NCBI GenBank assembly: GCA_025330725.1
Contig: JAIWND010000006.1
Span: 434,001-498,000, forward strand
Length of the DNA stretch: 64,000 bases
Source: Chlamydoabsidia padenii
Taxonomy: Eukaryota > Mucoromycota > Mucoromycetes > Mucorales > Cunninghamellaceae
Reading direction: 5' to 3'
The notes under the pieces were generated by a model. That model saw nothing but the letters and a program-made list of their open reading frames with translations. It was not told where the DNA came from and made no database searches. The stretch's first letter is position 1; each line of letters begins with the position of its first letter. Below are positions 35,049 to 46,865 of this stretch, one piece after another. The position numbers were made by a program, and so were the translations under genes.

Positions 35049-35351
35049 ATCTGTTTTGGTCCTTATAGCTATATAGACATTCCTTATCCCCTCACATTAA
35101 ACCTTACTTGTCATAGATTATTCCCTGTTGTCACTATTCTTTTTTTTTTTTTTTTTTTTTTTTTTTCTTGTATCACTTTTAATTAATAAAAAAAAAAAAC
35201 TACATTGGTCTTCATTCTTCAGAATTCATTTGAACAGCCAAACTTTATTTTTTTATCATGCTATGCGGGGTGCGGAATTTGAATATCAGTGGCCAAAAAG
35301 ATTATATGAAATAGGAATATGTACGAATCTAAGGCGCGCATAGTTTACGCA
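35049..35351. other. Convergent 3' intergenic region
   Basis: Contains a T run (35141-35166) and CGGAATTTGAA at 35273-35283, which is not upstream of a recognised gene. Confidence 0.5.
35273..35283 (+). promoter_or_regulatory. CGGAATTTGAA motif in convergent 3' region
   Basis: Family member located between converging gene ends; function uncertain. Confidence 0.3.
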
Positions 35352-36512
35352 TCAATGTTGCTTGATGGACTTTGTTGGAACTTGTTGATAACAATGATCT
35401 CTTTGTGCTGCAGCTGCAGCGGCGGCGGCCTTTTTCTTGTTGTAAGTGATACGATAAAAGTTGATAAATAGGAACAAGTAAGAAGTGAGTAAAGAGGTAC
35501 CAAAAATAGCAGATACTTCTGTTCCTGTACAGGTCCCCATGTTAGGGAATGAAGGATAATGCGTATAAGCAAGATAGGTATAGCCGCAAAAGTAGATAAC
35601 GATCAGATCAATTACAAATTGGATGATTTGCATGGTTGTCAAATGTTTCTTCCACCAGATCTTAGCACCTGATGATGTACGGAAGTAATAGTAGTACATG
35701 AATACATGGACGGTAAGGTTCAATGTAATGGGGACCCAAGACTATATGTGTAAAAGAGGGGGAAAAAAGGCGATCAGTTCTTTTGTGTCATTGTACCCTC
35801 ACCATCACTACTTACCACTGGTGTCTTTCCACCCAATTGTGTATAGCAAAGTACCACGGTCATACTATGATGGAAGTAATGCAGGAACTCTAGAATACAG
35901 ATTTGAACCGATTAATGCATGATCGAGAAATTTCAAATTCCGCCTTTTTTGAAAGTACCTCCCCCCCCTTTTTTTTTTTACAAAATACCCTACCTAGTTT
36001 TTTCTTTTTCAATACCAAAAACGCTGTATCCAAAAGCTCCCAGTACTTGACAAGATAGTTCATATAGTATAACAATTCCAGTTTCTGATCCCAAGCCGAA
36101 GCTTCACAAATGGTATAAAACAGCCCATGGGCTTGGAACTTTGGTAACACTTGTTCGACAGTCAGTGCTAACAAGGCGGCAGAAACAATAGTCAAAAGAA
36201 CATTGTGGATCTGGAAAGGAAGCTGGAGCACCTGAAGCTTAAAACTTGGGAGATGTCTCAAGGCAAATTGACCACCGAATATGACAAAAAAGTATAAAAG
36301 ACAGCTGATGACCACTATAAAAAGTGTGTGAGAAGGGCAACTATGCGGAGATTTTTTTTTCAGTTACCTTCATTAAAGCTAGCCAACGGTGTTGCACCAG
36401 GCTTAAATGCAAATGCACTAGCAGGCTGTCCAACTATGGTTTCATATACCTTTTCAAAATAGGGGTAAAGTTTGATTCCAAAAGGTTGCTCGGCGGAGAT
36501 TGAAAATGACAT
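35352..36512 (-). CDS. ELO-type very-long-chain fatty acid elongase
   Basis: ER membrane 3-ketoacyl-CoA synthase of fatty-acid elongation, four exons. Exon 2 ends LKKKKLE and exon 3 continues FLHYFHHSMTV, giving the catalytic HxxHH box (HYFHH). Other ELO marks are the MNYLVKYWELLDTAFLVLKKK block before it and NLTVHVFMYYYYF after it, then a QFVIDL helix. About seven helices are predicted. The C-terminus carries a Lys run and an Ala run (KKKAAAAAAAA). The start at 36512 gives a normal ELO N-terminus; an in-frame ATG at 36587 would add a 25-residue hydrophobic leader and is less likely. Intron 2 (35993-35890) contains a copy of the recurring motif. Confidence 0.92.
35932..35942 (-). promoter_or_regulatory. 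CGGAATTTGAA motif inside ELO intron
   Basis: Lies in the 104-nt intron just before the exon encoding HYFHH, not in a promoter. It could be an internal element or a chance match. Confidence 0.25.
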
Positions 36513-36682
36513 GATCGCATGAACAAGGATGATGAATGTAAAAAGAAGAAGGAACGAAATGACAAGAACAAAGGTATTTATAGTCATTCAAAGCTGGAAT
36601 GTGGAATGGGCGGGTTTTCTGGTTTATGGGTTTATTGGGCAAACAAGGAGGAAGGCAGGGGCGATTGCAAATCGAACAAAGC

Positions 36683-36720
<38 letters not shown>

Positions 36721-37255
36721 CATGTGGAGGAATCATATGCTCACCCAATATGGCATGATAGTCGATTCCTTCTCGAACATGTTTAGGAAGATGATATCGA
36801 GGAAGCCAAAGTAACCATGTCATGTGTGTCACAAAGCTGTATTATCGTAAATAGGAGCCAATGTATATGGGGGTCGTAAGCAAATGAAGTGAAATTGGAA
36901 AATGACCATGCCGCAATGAAAAATGAAGTATTCACATTTTTCATCGCTAACGAGTATGTTGGATCGGTTTGTATCATACAACATCGCGATCTCATTGAAC
37001 GAATTTGTGTAACATAGTCTATATAAGGTAGGCTGTTGTTGTTAACTCCTTTTCAAGCAGAGTCAGAGACATTGAAACGGGCCACCTTTTTTTTTTCTTG
37101 CCACAAATAAAAACCTAATGCAAACTCGGCATTTTTGGAACCCCGCCCCACTGCCATCCATTTATTTTTAGAGTGAGGTGACCCATTTGATTTTCCCCTC
37201 TCTCTCTCTCTCTTTCTTTTTATTGTTTTCTCACTTTCCTTATATCTTATACACT
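36513..37255. other. Divergent promoter region (ELO / RhoGAP)
   Basis: About 740 bp without a supported gene. It holds an A run (about 36684-36717) and a CT repeat (about 37198-37216) in the RhoGAP leader. CTCGGCATTTTTGGAA near 37125 is only loosely motif-like. Confidence 0.5.
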
Positions 37256-38767
37256 ATGATTTTGATCACCTCTCCTTCTGAAAAGCGATTAAAAAGTCCA
37301 CTGTATTATTTATGGACAAAGTGGAATCAGTCTACTCATGATGGTAAGTCTTGGTGGAAAAAGGATCTTTGGGACCAAAAACACGGCTTTATGGTAAACT
37401 AACCATTTTCTTCCTTGTAGACAAAGACCAAGTTAATACGACAACAATGACTCATAAACATATTTTTGGTACACCTTTGGAACAAGTCATTCAATACAAT
37501 AATCAAGGCATGACCATTCCTATCATTGTCCAGCTCTGCTTCACTGAAATCATTAAACGAGGTAAAGTAGCCAAAAGAAAAAAGAAAAAGGGCACTTCTC
37601 TCTCTCTTTTTTACTCAAATACACTTTGTTTACATGATAGGACTCGAAACAGAAGGACTCTTTCGACTCTCTGGTGCCACCTCCGAAGTAATACAACTAC
37701 AAAAGGCATTTGAACATCAAGGTTACCACCAACTGATCGACTTGACCGGCTACGACATACATTCCATCACAAGTTTCATCAAGAAATACCTTCACCATCT
37801 ACCCAATGCTGTCATCCCACTGGAAAATCATGATGACTTTCTCCGTCTCGTCACATTATCAAAAGACCAAGCCATACCTCTGCTCATCGATCTTATTGCT
37901 ACTCTGCCCCATCCCCATCGTCATCTTTTCCATGCCATCTTGACCCTGGCTTCACATATCCAACACTATGCTCATATCAACATGATGAACCCCGAAGCCC
38001 TGGCGGTGGTATTGGCGCCGGTTTGTACTGGGATTGAAAAAACCATTCAGATCCTTCCAAAGAAGCCATCGAAAAGGAACAAGAAACAGGATCAAGAGCA
38101 GCAACATACTCATCCTTATCGACAATGTATCAATACTCTGGATATTGAGCAATTCATTCGAACGAATACTCACTGGACATTATTATGGAAATGGATGATT
38201 GAAGAATGTCATGTCATTCTTTTCTCTACACGAAACACGTATGGAGGTACCACTACTACTTCCTCCTCCACTACTACGACTACATCAACATCAGTATCAT
38301 CACCATCAGCAGAATCAATGTGTTATCAGCCATTTAATAAGGATAGTACGTGGTCGATACATTTACTTGACGATACTCATAAGGATACCATCACATCTAT
38401 TGTCGGATCACCTGCTCCACCACCGCCTGTTCCTTCTCTACTCTATTGGTCCTCTTCACTGGCTGCTGCTGCTGCAAAACAAGAAGAAGCAACATCAGGC
38501 ATTACAACAAAAACACCTTCAACACATCATTACCCGACATCTCCTACTTTATACGGAACAAATCAGCATCTACTCACTTCATCAGCATCATCAGCATCTT
38601 TATCATCTGATTATCATCGAAATAATCAACAATCATCACATAATGTTTATCCTCGAAGGTCACCATCGAAAATAGATTTAAAATCGAAACAATCTATGCT
38701 GTCTTTGTGTCAAAAATCAAGTCATGGGCTCTTACGACGGCTGGCTTCGGTGTCTTCCTTACGGTGA
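37256..38767 (+). CDS. RhoGAP-domain protein
   Basis: Three exons; the RhoGAP domain spans exons 2-3. It begins IFGTPLEQVIQ and has the arginine finger in GLETEGLFRLSG, the mid-domain LPNAVIPLENHDDF, and MNPEALAVVLAPV with the conserved Asn/Pro of Rho-binding helices. After the domain comes a Ser/Thr-rich disordered tail of about 180 residues with an Ala run (near 38461) and basic C-terminus (SLCQKSSHGLLRRLASVSSL). The N-terminal exon is short. It should speed GTP hydrolysis on a Rho or Cdc42 GTPase; which one is unknown. A Rom2-type RhoGEF lies about 16 kb away, but this is probably coincidence. Confidence 0.9.
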
Positions 38768-39093
38768 ATCTTCCCATTGTTTGTTTAGTTTATTCCCCTT
38801 CCTCCCCCTAGGATAGTTTGTTTTTATTGTCTTTATTTGTTGTTTCCCCATCCTACGATTATGTATTCTTTTATACTGGTTGTACGATTTCCCCCTCACC
38901 CTTCTCTGTCTTTATGCCCTTAATCCTTCACAATCCATCATCACTCCTTCACATTGTTTGTTATTGTTATTGTTTTGTTTTTTTATAACTTTTTTGAAAA
39001 AGTTAACTCATTATCATTTGATTACCAAATAAAACATTATCAAAATATAATCACTGTTCCAGTCTTTAACATGTCTCTCTTTTTAAACTGTGT

Positions 39094-39104
39094 CGGGATT
39101 TGAA
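39094..39104 (+). promoter_or_regulatory. CGGGATTTGAA motif
   Basis: Exact core, about 440 bp upstream of the glucanase start and just downstream of the RhoGAP poly(A) region. Confidence 0.45.
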
Positions 39105-39327
39105 GCTCCTAGACAAAGATAGGCAGTATACATTGGGTCGTCCCTTGCGCACAGATCATCGTCCTTTAATGTGAAATCATCTGACTATTCTTTTTAGGCA
39201 GCATTATTGGCGTGGTGATTACTATATACTAATCCTGTTGTTACTATCCTATGGATTTCCGCCTGTGTTCATCTTTGCCCAATGCTCGAAATTAGTTTGA
39301 ATGGTGTATGCAATAAAATGCAGGATA

Positions 39328-39361
39328 TTCAAACGCCGACTTTCTATAAGTTCAAATCCCG
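39328..39361 (-). promoter_or_regulatory. Tandem motif pair upstream of glucanase
   Basis: CGGCGTTTGAA (39328-39338) and CGGGATTTGAA (39351-39361), both on the minus strand and 23 bp apart, 182 bp upstream of the start codon. Confidence 0.55.
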
Positions 39362-39542
39362 TAATCCTGTTTCGGTACATTGTTTCTCTCTCTTACTTTT
39401 TTTTTTTAACGCGGTATATTCTCACTCTTCAGAATAAGCTATCCTACAATGGTTGCTTCTTTTGTTTTACATCCCTTCTTTAACATCCCATCAATCATCA
39501 ATCACAAACCCGACGCACTGTTTATATGGCATTACTGGCACA

Positions 39543-41299
39543 ATGAGTAAGTCTCAGGGGGGTGTTGAATAATGCACAGTAAACTAAACCAAGTTACCAC
39601 TTCTTTATTACACATTAGATAACGACACTAAGATGCCAATGGATGCTAATGGTCACAACACCAAGGACACTATATTGCAAGAAAAGACACAACAACAAGA
39701 GTTGAAGGAATGGCGTGTATGTGGATTACGAAAACGAACCTTGATAGCGCTCTCTGGTCTTCTTATTGTGGTCATTATATGTGCCATTGTGATTCCTACG
39801 GTGATAGTCAGCAAAGCAAATCAGTCTTCCACTTTAGCACCTTCTTCCTCGACACCCAGCAGTGACAACGACAACAACAACACTGTGAATCCCTCTTCAG
39901 CACCAGAACCCAACTTTGACAATCAATTCCAAGGCGATGAGGAAATCTATGGCACTGGCAAATTCAACAACTCTGGTCGGGTGAACGCATGGACTCCAGC
40001 ACTCACTGAATCCTTTGACTATGGTGGCAAACACAAGATCCATGGGGTGAATCTGGGTGGGTGGCTCGTGATCGAACCATTTATCACACCTGGACTCTTT
40101 GATCAGTTCCATCCCTCGGACAAAGTGGTGGATGAATGGACACTGTGTCAAAAACTTGGACCCGATCAAGCCAAACGACAATTGGAACACCATTATGACA
40201 CCTTTATCACCGAACAGGACTTTAAAAAGATTGCTGAAATGGGTCTCAATCATGTGCGTATTCCTGTGGGTCATTGGGCTGTCCGTCAAGACCAACCCTT
40301 TGTCTCACATCTCAGCTTCAAGTACTTACTCCGTGGTATCCAATGGGCTCGTAAATATGGATTGCGGGTGATGGTGGAACTTCATACTGCTCCTGGATCA
40401 CAAAATGGTTGGAATCATTCGGGTCGGATGGGTTCCGTGGGGTTTTTGAATGGGACCCATGGTGATGAAAACGCCGCCGCTACGTTGGAGGTGGTCAAGG
40501 AGTTGGTGACTTTTTTTAGCAAACCTGAATGGGCCCCAGTGGCTACTCTCTTTGGGGTGCTCAACGAACCGGCGATTTATCGATTGGACAAGTCTCGTGT
40601 GCAGAAATGGTATCAAGATAGTTATGATTCTTTGCGAAATGGGAATAACACGACAGATAATGGTCCATGGCTTACTTATCATGAAGGGTTTTTGGGTCTT
40701 TCTTCTTGGAATGGGTTTTTTAATAACAATCACTACAAACGTACCATTCTTGGTAAGTAAACGGTGGAGGAGGGGAAATGATATGCTATTAAACAAATGT
40801 ACTTATTATCTTATCATTAGAAACACACACTTATCTTATCTTTGATCAAGGATTGGTATCTATGCCTCGGGATGAACAAGCAGAGTTTCCTTGTACAGGG
40901 TGGATGGATGACCTGAAACAAGCCAGCGAAGACGATGGTCTGACCATGGTGGGTGAATTCTCTGTGGCGACAAATGATTGTGGTAAATATCTTAACGGAG
41001 TCGGGTTGGGTACTCGCTATGAAGGTACTTTGATGGTGGATGGTGAAACGCTACCGGCTGTATGTGATGGATGCTCCTGTGGTGACAGTGAACAATGGCA
41101 AACGTTTGACGACAAGTATAAACGGTTTTTATTAAACTTTGTATCTCGCCAAATGTATGCCTTTGAATCCTCTACCGTCGGCTGGTTCTTCTGGACTTAC
41201 AAAACAGAAAACCATGTTAATCCTCATTGGGATTATCTTCTTGGCTATGAACAAAACTGGATGCCGAAGGATGCTGGTCGTAGGGATATTAGTTGTTGA
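39543..41299 (+). CDS. GH5 exo-beta-1,3-glucanase, membrane anchored
   Basis: Three exons (39543-39546, 39619-40752, 40821-41299) give 538 residues. Exon 1 carries only ATGA; splicing gives MNNDTKMPMD. If that exon is not used, the in-frame ATG at 39633 would serve. A cytosolic tail and one membrane helix (LIALSGLLIVVIICAIVIPTV) make it a type II protein, then a Ser/Asn stem and the GH5 domain. Key blocks are HGVNLGGWLVIEPF, LNHVRIPVGHWA, LHTAPGSQNG, the acid/base Glu in FGVLNEPA and the nucleophile Glu in VGEFSVA. Yeast Exg1 and Candida Xog1 remodel cell-wall glucan; membrane-anchored forms such as Exg2-like exist. AATAAATAAAA is at about 41334. Confidence 0.92.
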
Positions 41300-41787
41300 T
41301 TGATACATAGAATAGATTGTTTATATTGTCTATAATAAATAAAACTGCATTTTTTTTTTTATAATAAAGTCAGGTAGGTTGGTTTTACCAAGTACTACTA
41401 TATAGTTGGAGATATAAAAAACACATTATCTTTATTGATGAATAGAATAGAATGAAGGTAAAAAGAAGGATTGGGTGGTAAAAAAATGATTGGAGAAGGA
41501 AGGATTGTAAACTAAATGAAGGGTAGTAAGAAGGGCGATGGTATAGTAATAATAAAAAAGGAGAGGAGATAAATAGATAAATAGATAAATAGATAAATAG
41601 ATATATAGATAAATAGATATAGAAGGGTGTGGGAGGGGGGAAAGCTAATACATAACAAATAGAGTATACTAAAGAAGGAAGGACTAGTGCAATTGAGTGT
41701 AGATAAGATAGACAAGAAGAGTTGGCTCGTTATGCTTGATATTTGTTGTTATTGTTGATTTGTTGTTATTGTTGTTGTTTTAGTGTA
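41300..41787. other. Convergent 3' intergenic region with GATA repeat
   Basis: Contains a tandem ATAGATAA-type repeat at about 41570-41621 and otherwise purine-rich 3' UTR. No gene. Confidence 0.55.
41570..41621. repeat. AAATAGAT tandem repeat
   Basis: About six units of an 8-bp AAATAGAT repeat with one ATATAGAT variant; a simple microsatellite. Confidence 0.85.
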
Positions 41788-42213
41788 TCATTCCTTCAAG
41801 ATGACCATACCTTCAATCATATTACCGCGTTCCTTTGTCGAATGATGAGGAAGATCGTAATCATCCAGATCATCATCAATATAAGTTTCACGCCATCCAC
41901 GGACACCTTCCAAGTAGTTTTCATGTAGATTTGCCCTATATTCGTCCAATTTTTCCATGTTTTCAATTGCCAGATTACGCCCAAGACGTTGAATTTCCCT
42001 TCCACGCATTGACATTTTCTGTGCATGTTGGAATGCAGCATCCAATAGGTCACCCGTTGCTGTCACCAATTTACCCATCGCCACTCGTAGCACATAATTA
42101 TACCAAAATGATATTAAAGGCACCGATTGTATAAGTCCTTTAGATCCAAAGTAAAGCAAAATAAAAAACGTGGTTTAATAAGTTTCATGTGATTTTCCTT
42201 TTTTCGTTTTTCG

Positions 42214-42244
<31 letters not shown>

Positions 42245-42947
42245 TTCCAAAGTCCAACTGTCTTCTTGTCGATATATTTTCAAAAGACCACTGGCTTGTT
42301 CGGTCTCCCTAAAGTGTAATGTTGTGATTGATGGTACTCGTAGTCGTATACAAGAAGGGAAGATACGAGGTGATATGTTCTGAATCAAGTGTACCACCGC
42401 CGTGTTTCTAGATCATACATAATAAAGGACGACATGTGAATATTGATATTATGATTATTATTTTTTTAAAATGATACGCCAAAGCTTTACCCATCAAAGA
42501 CAATATTAGTAATAACAGGTTCTTGTCTATTGAGAGCTTGCCACACCGTATAAACACTACATAAGAAAGAAAGAAAAAAAATGGATCAAAACAAACAAAT
42601 CAAAGTTAAACCAAGGAGAGGTGCATATGAGTTCCCACCTGACCTCTTGTTGTTGTTGGGGAGGGGAGTGTACTTACTATTGGATATTTAAGACACCATC
42701 TGTGCTCATCACCGGAGAAGTCAGTGAAGCATCGGGGAAAAAGTAGTATTCCAAGATTCGTTTTCGTCGTAAAGCATCGTAAGAGAAGAGGTCTTCAATA
42801 ATATCTATTCGTAACAAAAGTATTAAAGTGTCAAGGTAAAACATACAGTCTACTTTTTTTTTTTTTTTTTTGTCCATCCAACTACTTACTTTTTATGAGA
42901 GAAGAAGAAGAAGTTTCTAATTGGGTATCAGTATCGATATCAGACAT
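41788..42947 (-). CDS. NTF2-like (SigF-like) domain protein
   Basis: Five exons give about 260 residues. After a short Ser/Thr/Asp N-terminus, the body (exons 2-4) has an alternating alpha+beta pattern typical of NTF2-like folds: a helix with ALRRKRILEYYFFPDA, ASLTSPV, VYTVWQALN, then strands ITNIVFDG, TAVVHLIQNIS and LHFRETEQASGLLKIYRQEDSW. A hydrophobic segment (IQSVPLISFWYNYVLRVAMGKL) follows and a charged helical tail ends the protein. This matches what I know as fungal SigF-like NTF2-like proteins, whose function is unknown. The assignment rests on pattern only. Intron 4 contains a T run at 42217-42241. Confidence 0.6.
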
Positions 42948-43352
42948 AATAATGGTTAAACAATGTATTGAGGGAAAAAAGAAAGAAAGAGAGAAAGAGA
43001 CGAACGCCGACAATCCTTTCTTTTTTAAAAAAGATCCCAATATTAAAACACCGCTTACTATGCCTTTTACATGATTCAATTTGGCCATTTTTGTTGAGCT
43101 GTTTGAAGTGTGTCCATTTCTATGTTCCTGTCCGATGAATATAAACAGACAAAGTTTACACTTTTATTTTGTAAAGAGATAAACACAAATACGATGCGAA
43201 AGGTATATGTAAATGATGTTATGAAAAAGGGGCATAGCAACCTGGGCGGGATTTAAAAATAAAGTCATTTTCTTTCCCTCAGGTTTTTTTTTTCCCTCCC
43301 TCTTCACTCGTGGCTCTTTTACTTTATACTCTACTTGTACATTTGAATCAAT
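42948..43352. other. Divergent promoter region (NTF2-like / derlin)
   Basis: Shared 405-bp promoter with CGGGATTTAAA at 43247-43257 and a partial CGGCGTT near 43004. No gene. Confidence 0.5.
43247..43257 (+). promoter_or_regulatory. CGGGATTTAAA motif upstream of derlin
   Basis: Family member in a GGGCGGG context, 96 bp upstream of the derlin start codon. Confidence 0.55.
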
Positions 43353-44629
43353 ATGCCTACTCCTATTGAAACATGGTACACAGATATACCACCCATCACA
43401 CGCATATACGTCACTGCAGCATGTTTAACTAGCCTGGCAGTTGTAAGTTGACCAAAAAATAATAATAATAATAATAATAATGGAATCTAGATGACACTTT
43501 TACTAATCTCTATTGTTTTCTTCTTCCTTCCTGACAGCAACTAGGCTTTGTCCACCCTTTACATCTATGGCTCAACTATGACAGCATTGGTAATGGTCAG
43601 GTAATGTAAACTAGTGTTTCGATTTAATACAGTATACTCACCTTTTGACTGACGCGCGTCTGTCTACCATGTACTCCCTTTTTAGTGGTGGCGACTGATT
43701 ACGAACTTTTTATACTTTGGACCATTATCTATCGACTTTCTATTCCACATATTCTTTTTGTAAGTATATAAAAAATGATAAATGAAATGGAACTAATATG
43801 ACTCTTCTTCTTCTTCTTCTTCTTCTTCATCATTAGAGCCCGATACAGTCGTATGATGGAAGAAGGTTTTTATCGAAGTAAACCGGCGGATTATCTATGG
43901 CTACTGTTATTTGCTGCAGGAACACTTATTGTGTCATCAGTAAGTAAAACAAGACAAGATGAAAGGATAAGTATTAACCACTTTATTATTTTCTTGTAGA
44001 TCATTTTACCATTTGCATATATGCCGTTCCTTGGATCACCACTAGCATTTACAATGGTATATATTTGGGCACGTCGTAATCCTTATGTCCGCTTAAACTT
44101 TTTGGGCCTACTGGTGTTTAGTGCTCCATATTTACCTTGGGTGCTACTCTGCTTCTCATTGGCCCTCGGTGGTGACATCCCTACAGGCGACATTCTTGGC
44201 ATTGCTGTGGGTCACATTTATTATTTTTTTGAGGACGTCTGGCCTCAAGATCCAACTAGTGGTGGGAGACGATTACTGGCCACGCCACGGATTGTGTAAG
44301 CAAAAAACATATTGGAGTGATGCGGATATGGAAGGAAAGACAAAATGGCTTTGGTATATCATGTGTGTGTCTAATCGAATGTTTTTATTACCATATATAT
44401 GCATGTATGCGTATTTAGGCGTTGGCTTGTAGAAGGAAATAGACAAATGGATGATGGTGTGGAAATCGAAACTCAAGAAAACATCAATCATACAGATATT
44501 GGTAACGAGGACGACGACATTAACAACAATGATACCTCTGGAATGGCTTCGACTTTTGCTTCAAATGCTACTCAAGATACAAATGTCAATGATGGTAATG
44601 ACGATGGTAATGATGTGCCATCATCCTAA
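43353..44629 (+). CDS. Derlin (Der1-like) ERAD protein
   Basis: ER membrane rhomboid pseudoprotease involved in retrotranslocation of misfolded proteins. Six exons, the last after a GTAAGC donor near 44298. Diagnostic features are the opening [42 protein letters not shown] (here [12 protein letters not shown], the WR motif), [21 protein letters not shown], and the late [16 protein letters not shown] (GxxxG-type helix). The cytosolic tail is acidic and Asn/Thr-rich; I see no clear SHP box. Length and layout fit the Derlin-2/Dfm1-like branch. An AATAATAATAATAATAATAAT repeat lies in intron 1 and a TTC repeat in intron 3. Confidence 0.92.
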
Positions 44630-44918
44630 ATGGGAACCCGTCTCTATTGTTGATTCTCAGTCTCAGTCAAGTTGCACAATGGACCTTATCGGTGTTTTTT
44701 ATCTCTCCCTTCTCCCTCTACTATCTTCTCATTTTTACCTTTCCATCCTCCTACAAATTCGTGTAATGTTTAATTAAAACTTTATTTTTGATCGCCTTAC
44801 TTATATATCACCCTTTGTCCTTACTCCTCTTCCCCGCTTCTTTTACTTTATTATTGTATATACCCATTCATTCCTCTCCATCATTTAGTCATATACCCCC
44901 CTCTCTAATATCATCAAC

Positions 44919-46865
44919 ATGGGCAACAATCTCTCAATCTCCTCTTCTTCTTCTCGGTCATCATCATCATCATCATCCACAAGATCGCATCATACTGCTG
45001 AACACAGTCGGAACCGATCTTCCAGTGTGGCTCATATACCAAAACATCTGAAACCAACAAAACCATTAACGAAGAATCAACGCGAAAAATGGGAAAAGCA
45101 ACAACAACAGACTAAAGGATTGAAACAGTCTATTGGGATCGCAGTACCTTACCAACCTGTTAACAACATTATGAATATGCATCAACACGATCAACAATCC
45201 TTTGACTTTGTACGAAAAGTCCACTTTGCACCAAAAGAAGATGTTACGATAATAGAACAACAACCCGCCAATATGATCATCAATAACGAATGTCCTAAAA
45301 GTGCATTCCAATGGTTCGAAGGTCGGCGATATCAAAACCAGGTAAAAAGATACAATACTACTGTGGCTTGACATTATGATTATTTATCATCGGGAAAACA
45401 AAAAATGAAGTACTGGTGACTTTTTACTCACACTATCTTTTTATTACTTTTAGGATGATGCGATCCTGCCAAATGATCAAAGGGAATTGGACCGACTACG
45501 GGTACTCAACTATATATTACGATGGGCTTTTGAAGGGTAATCATAAATAAGCAAGAAATGATGCTTAGTAGAAACTGATGCAATTCATTTTAAATTATAG
45601 AGACGTTGTTGCACCTGTCAAAGACAAGCTATTGGATGGAGCACATGTTTTGAACGTAGGGTAAGTGCCTTTTTTTGATTTAGTGGTAAAATCGGAGTTG
45701 GAAAATATTGATTAACATCTAAAACTGACATTTATTCATTTGTGTTACCATAGATGTGGTCCCGGCATCTGGGTAAGAAACAATAGAAACAGAAGGTTAA
45801 AGTTGTATAATACTCACGATTGATCTTTTGTTTACTCTTTATTTAGCTTGGCCATCCTATCATAGACTTTGCCCTGGATTACAAAAACTCTCATTTTACA
45901 GCTATTGATGTATTGGACCTATTACCTGATCAAGACATCTATCACAATAATGCACCATCGAACACTCGTCTTGTCCAATCAACCAATCAATCATCTTATC
46001 TTGAATTTTCGCCACTCCATCCAATGCTACCTCCCACCATGTCGTGTAGTACTTGGCATCAACAAAATCAACAACAACCACAAATACATGACACAATCTA
46101 TACGAACACACCAATCAGTGATACTTCCACCATCTCATTGAATGATCCAACTACATCAACCTCATCCTTCTCTGGCATCGGCTCCTCTTCCACAAACTCA
46201 TCTCTCTCAAGAACAATACCTTCACGCTCTATTTTTAACAACTTGGACATCTATGCCCTGGATATTCGTGATCATGGTTTACCTTTTGCCGACAACAGCT
46301 TTGAATTCGTTATGCAGCGATTATCAACTCCATCCTTTACAAGCAATCAATGGAAATTTGTAGTGAATGAATTGATACGTGTGACTCAACCTGGTGGATA
46401 CCTACAATTCATTGAAATCGACTATAATTCTCAAGGCCTTGGACCTGTTGGTCAAGCATGGCAAGATAAACGTAAGTTACACATCAATCTTTTTTTTTTC
46501 TTTGATGACAGACCATTAACTTGCTTTCTTATTGTTTAGTGCACCAACTCATTTCGAAAACAAGGAAATTAGAACCCTCAATGGCAAGCCACATTGATAC
46601 TGTGCTGATTGAAAATGGATTGGTGAATGTGGAAAAAAAGAAGATCTCTATGCCAATAGGTGCTTGGGGTTTGGACATTGGTATACTTTGGCAACAAAAC
46701 TTGGATGCGTTTATTGAATCATCTGCTCCTGCTCTTGGAATGGCTTTAGGAATTTCTGCCGCCGAATGCAAAGTATTGTGGAATGGTTACAAGGATGAAT
46801 TGGATCACGTCAAGGCTTTTACCAATGTCCACGCTGTATGGGGTCAAAAACCAAAAACTACGTGA
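44919..46865 (+). CDS. SAM-dependent methyltransferase with N-myristoylation signal
   Basis: Six exons. The N-terminus MGNNLSISS fits an N-myristoylation site (Gly2, Ser6), followed by a Ser run and a basic Lys/Gln region. The class I methyltransferase core starts at VLNVGCGPGIW (motif I, split by two introns), then FTAIDV (motif II region), LPFADNSFEFVMQRL (motif IV) and ELIRVTQPGGYLQFIEID (post-motif loop). An insertion of about 80-90 low-complexity residues (Asn/Ser/Thr/Gln-rich, about 45960-46230) separates the motif II and III strands. This resembles a fungal family of membrane-associated methyltransferases; the substrate is unknown. Intron 3 leaves motif I residues on a very short exon (CGPGIW). 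Confidence 0.82.

Larger units (their letters stand above)
38768..39542. other. Intergenic region upstream of glucanase
   Basis: RhoGAP 3' UTR (AATAAAAC near 39028) followed by the glucanase promoter, which has three motif copies: 39094-39104, 39328-39338 and 39351-39361. No gene seen. Confidence 0.55.

Noticed and set aside
36513..36587. Upstream in-frame ATG of ELO adding a hydrophobic leader
   Set aside because: ELO enzymes do not usually have such a leader; the extra segment more likely belongs to the 5' UTR.
39328..39361. TTCAAATCCCG resembles the T-loop (B box) of tRNA genes
   Set aside because: I found no A box, acceptor stem or cloverleaf around any copy. Most copies lack the G that precedes TTC in a B box, and variants such as TTTAAATCCCG and TTCAAACGCCG would not fit a tRNA. 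A tRNA-scan program could confirm.
41570..41621. GATA-like tandem repeat as a possible binding-site array
   Set aside because: It lies in a 3' UTR between convergent genes and is a simple 8-bp microsatellite, so a regulatory role is not supported.
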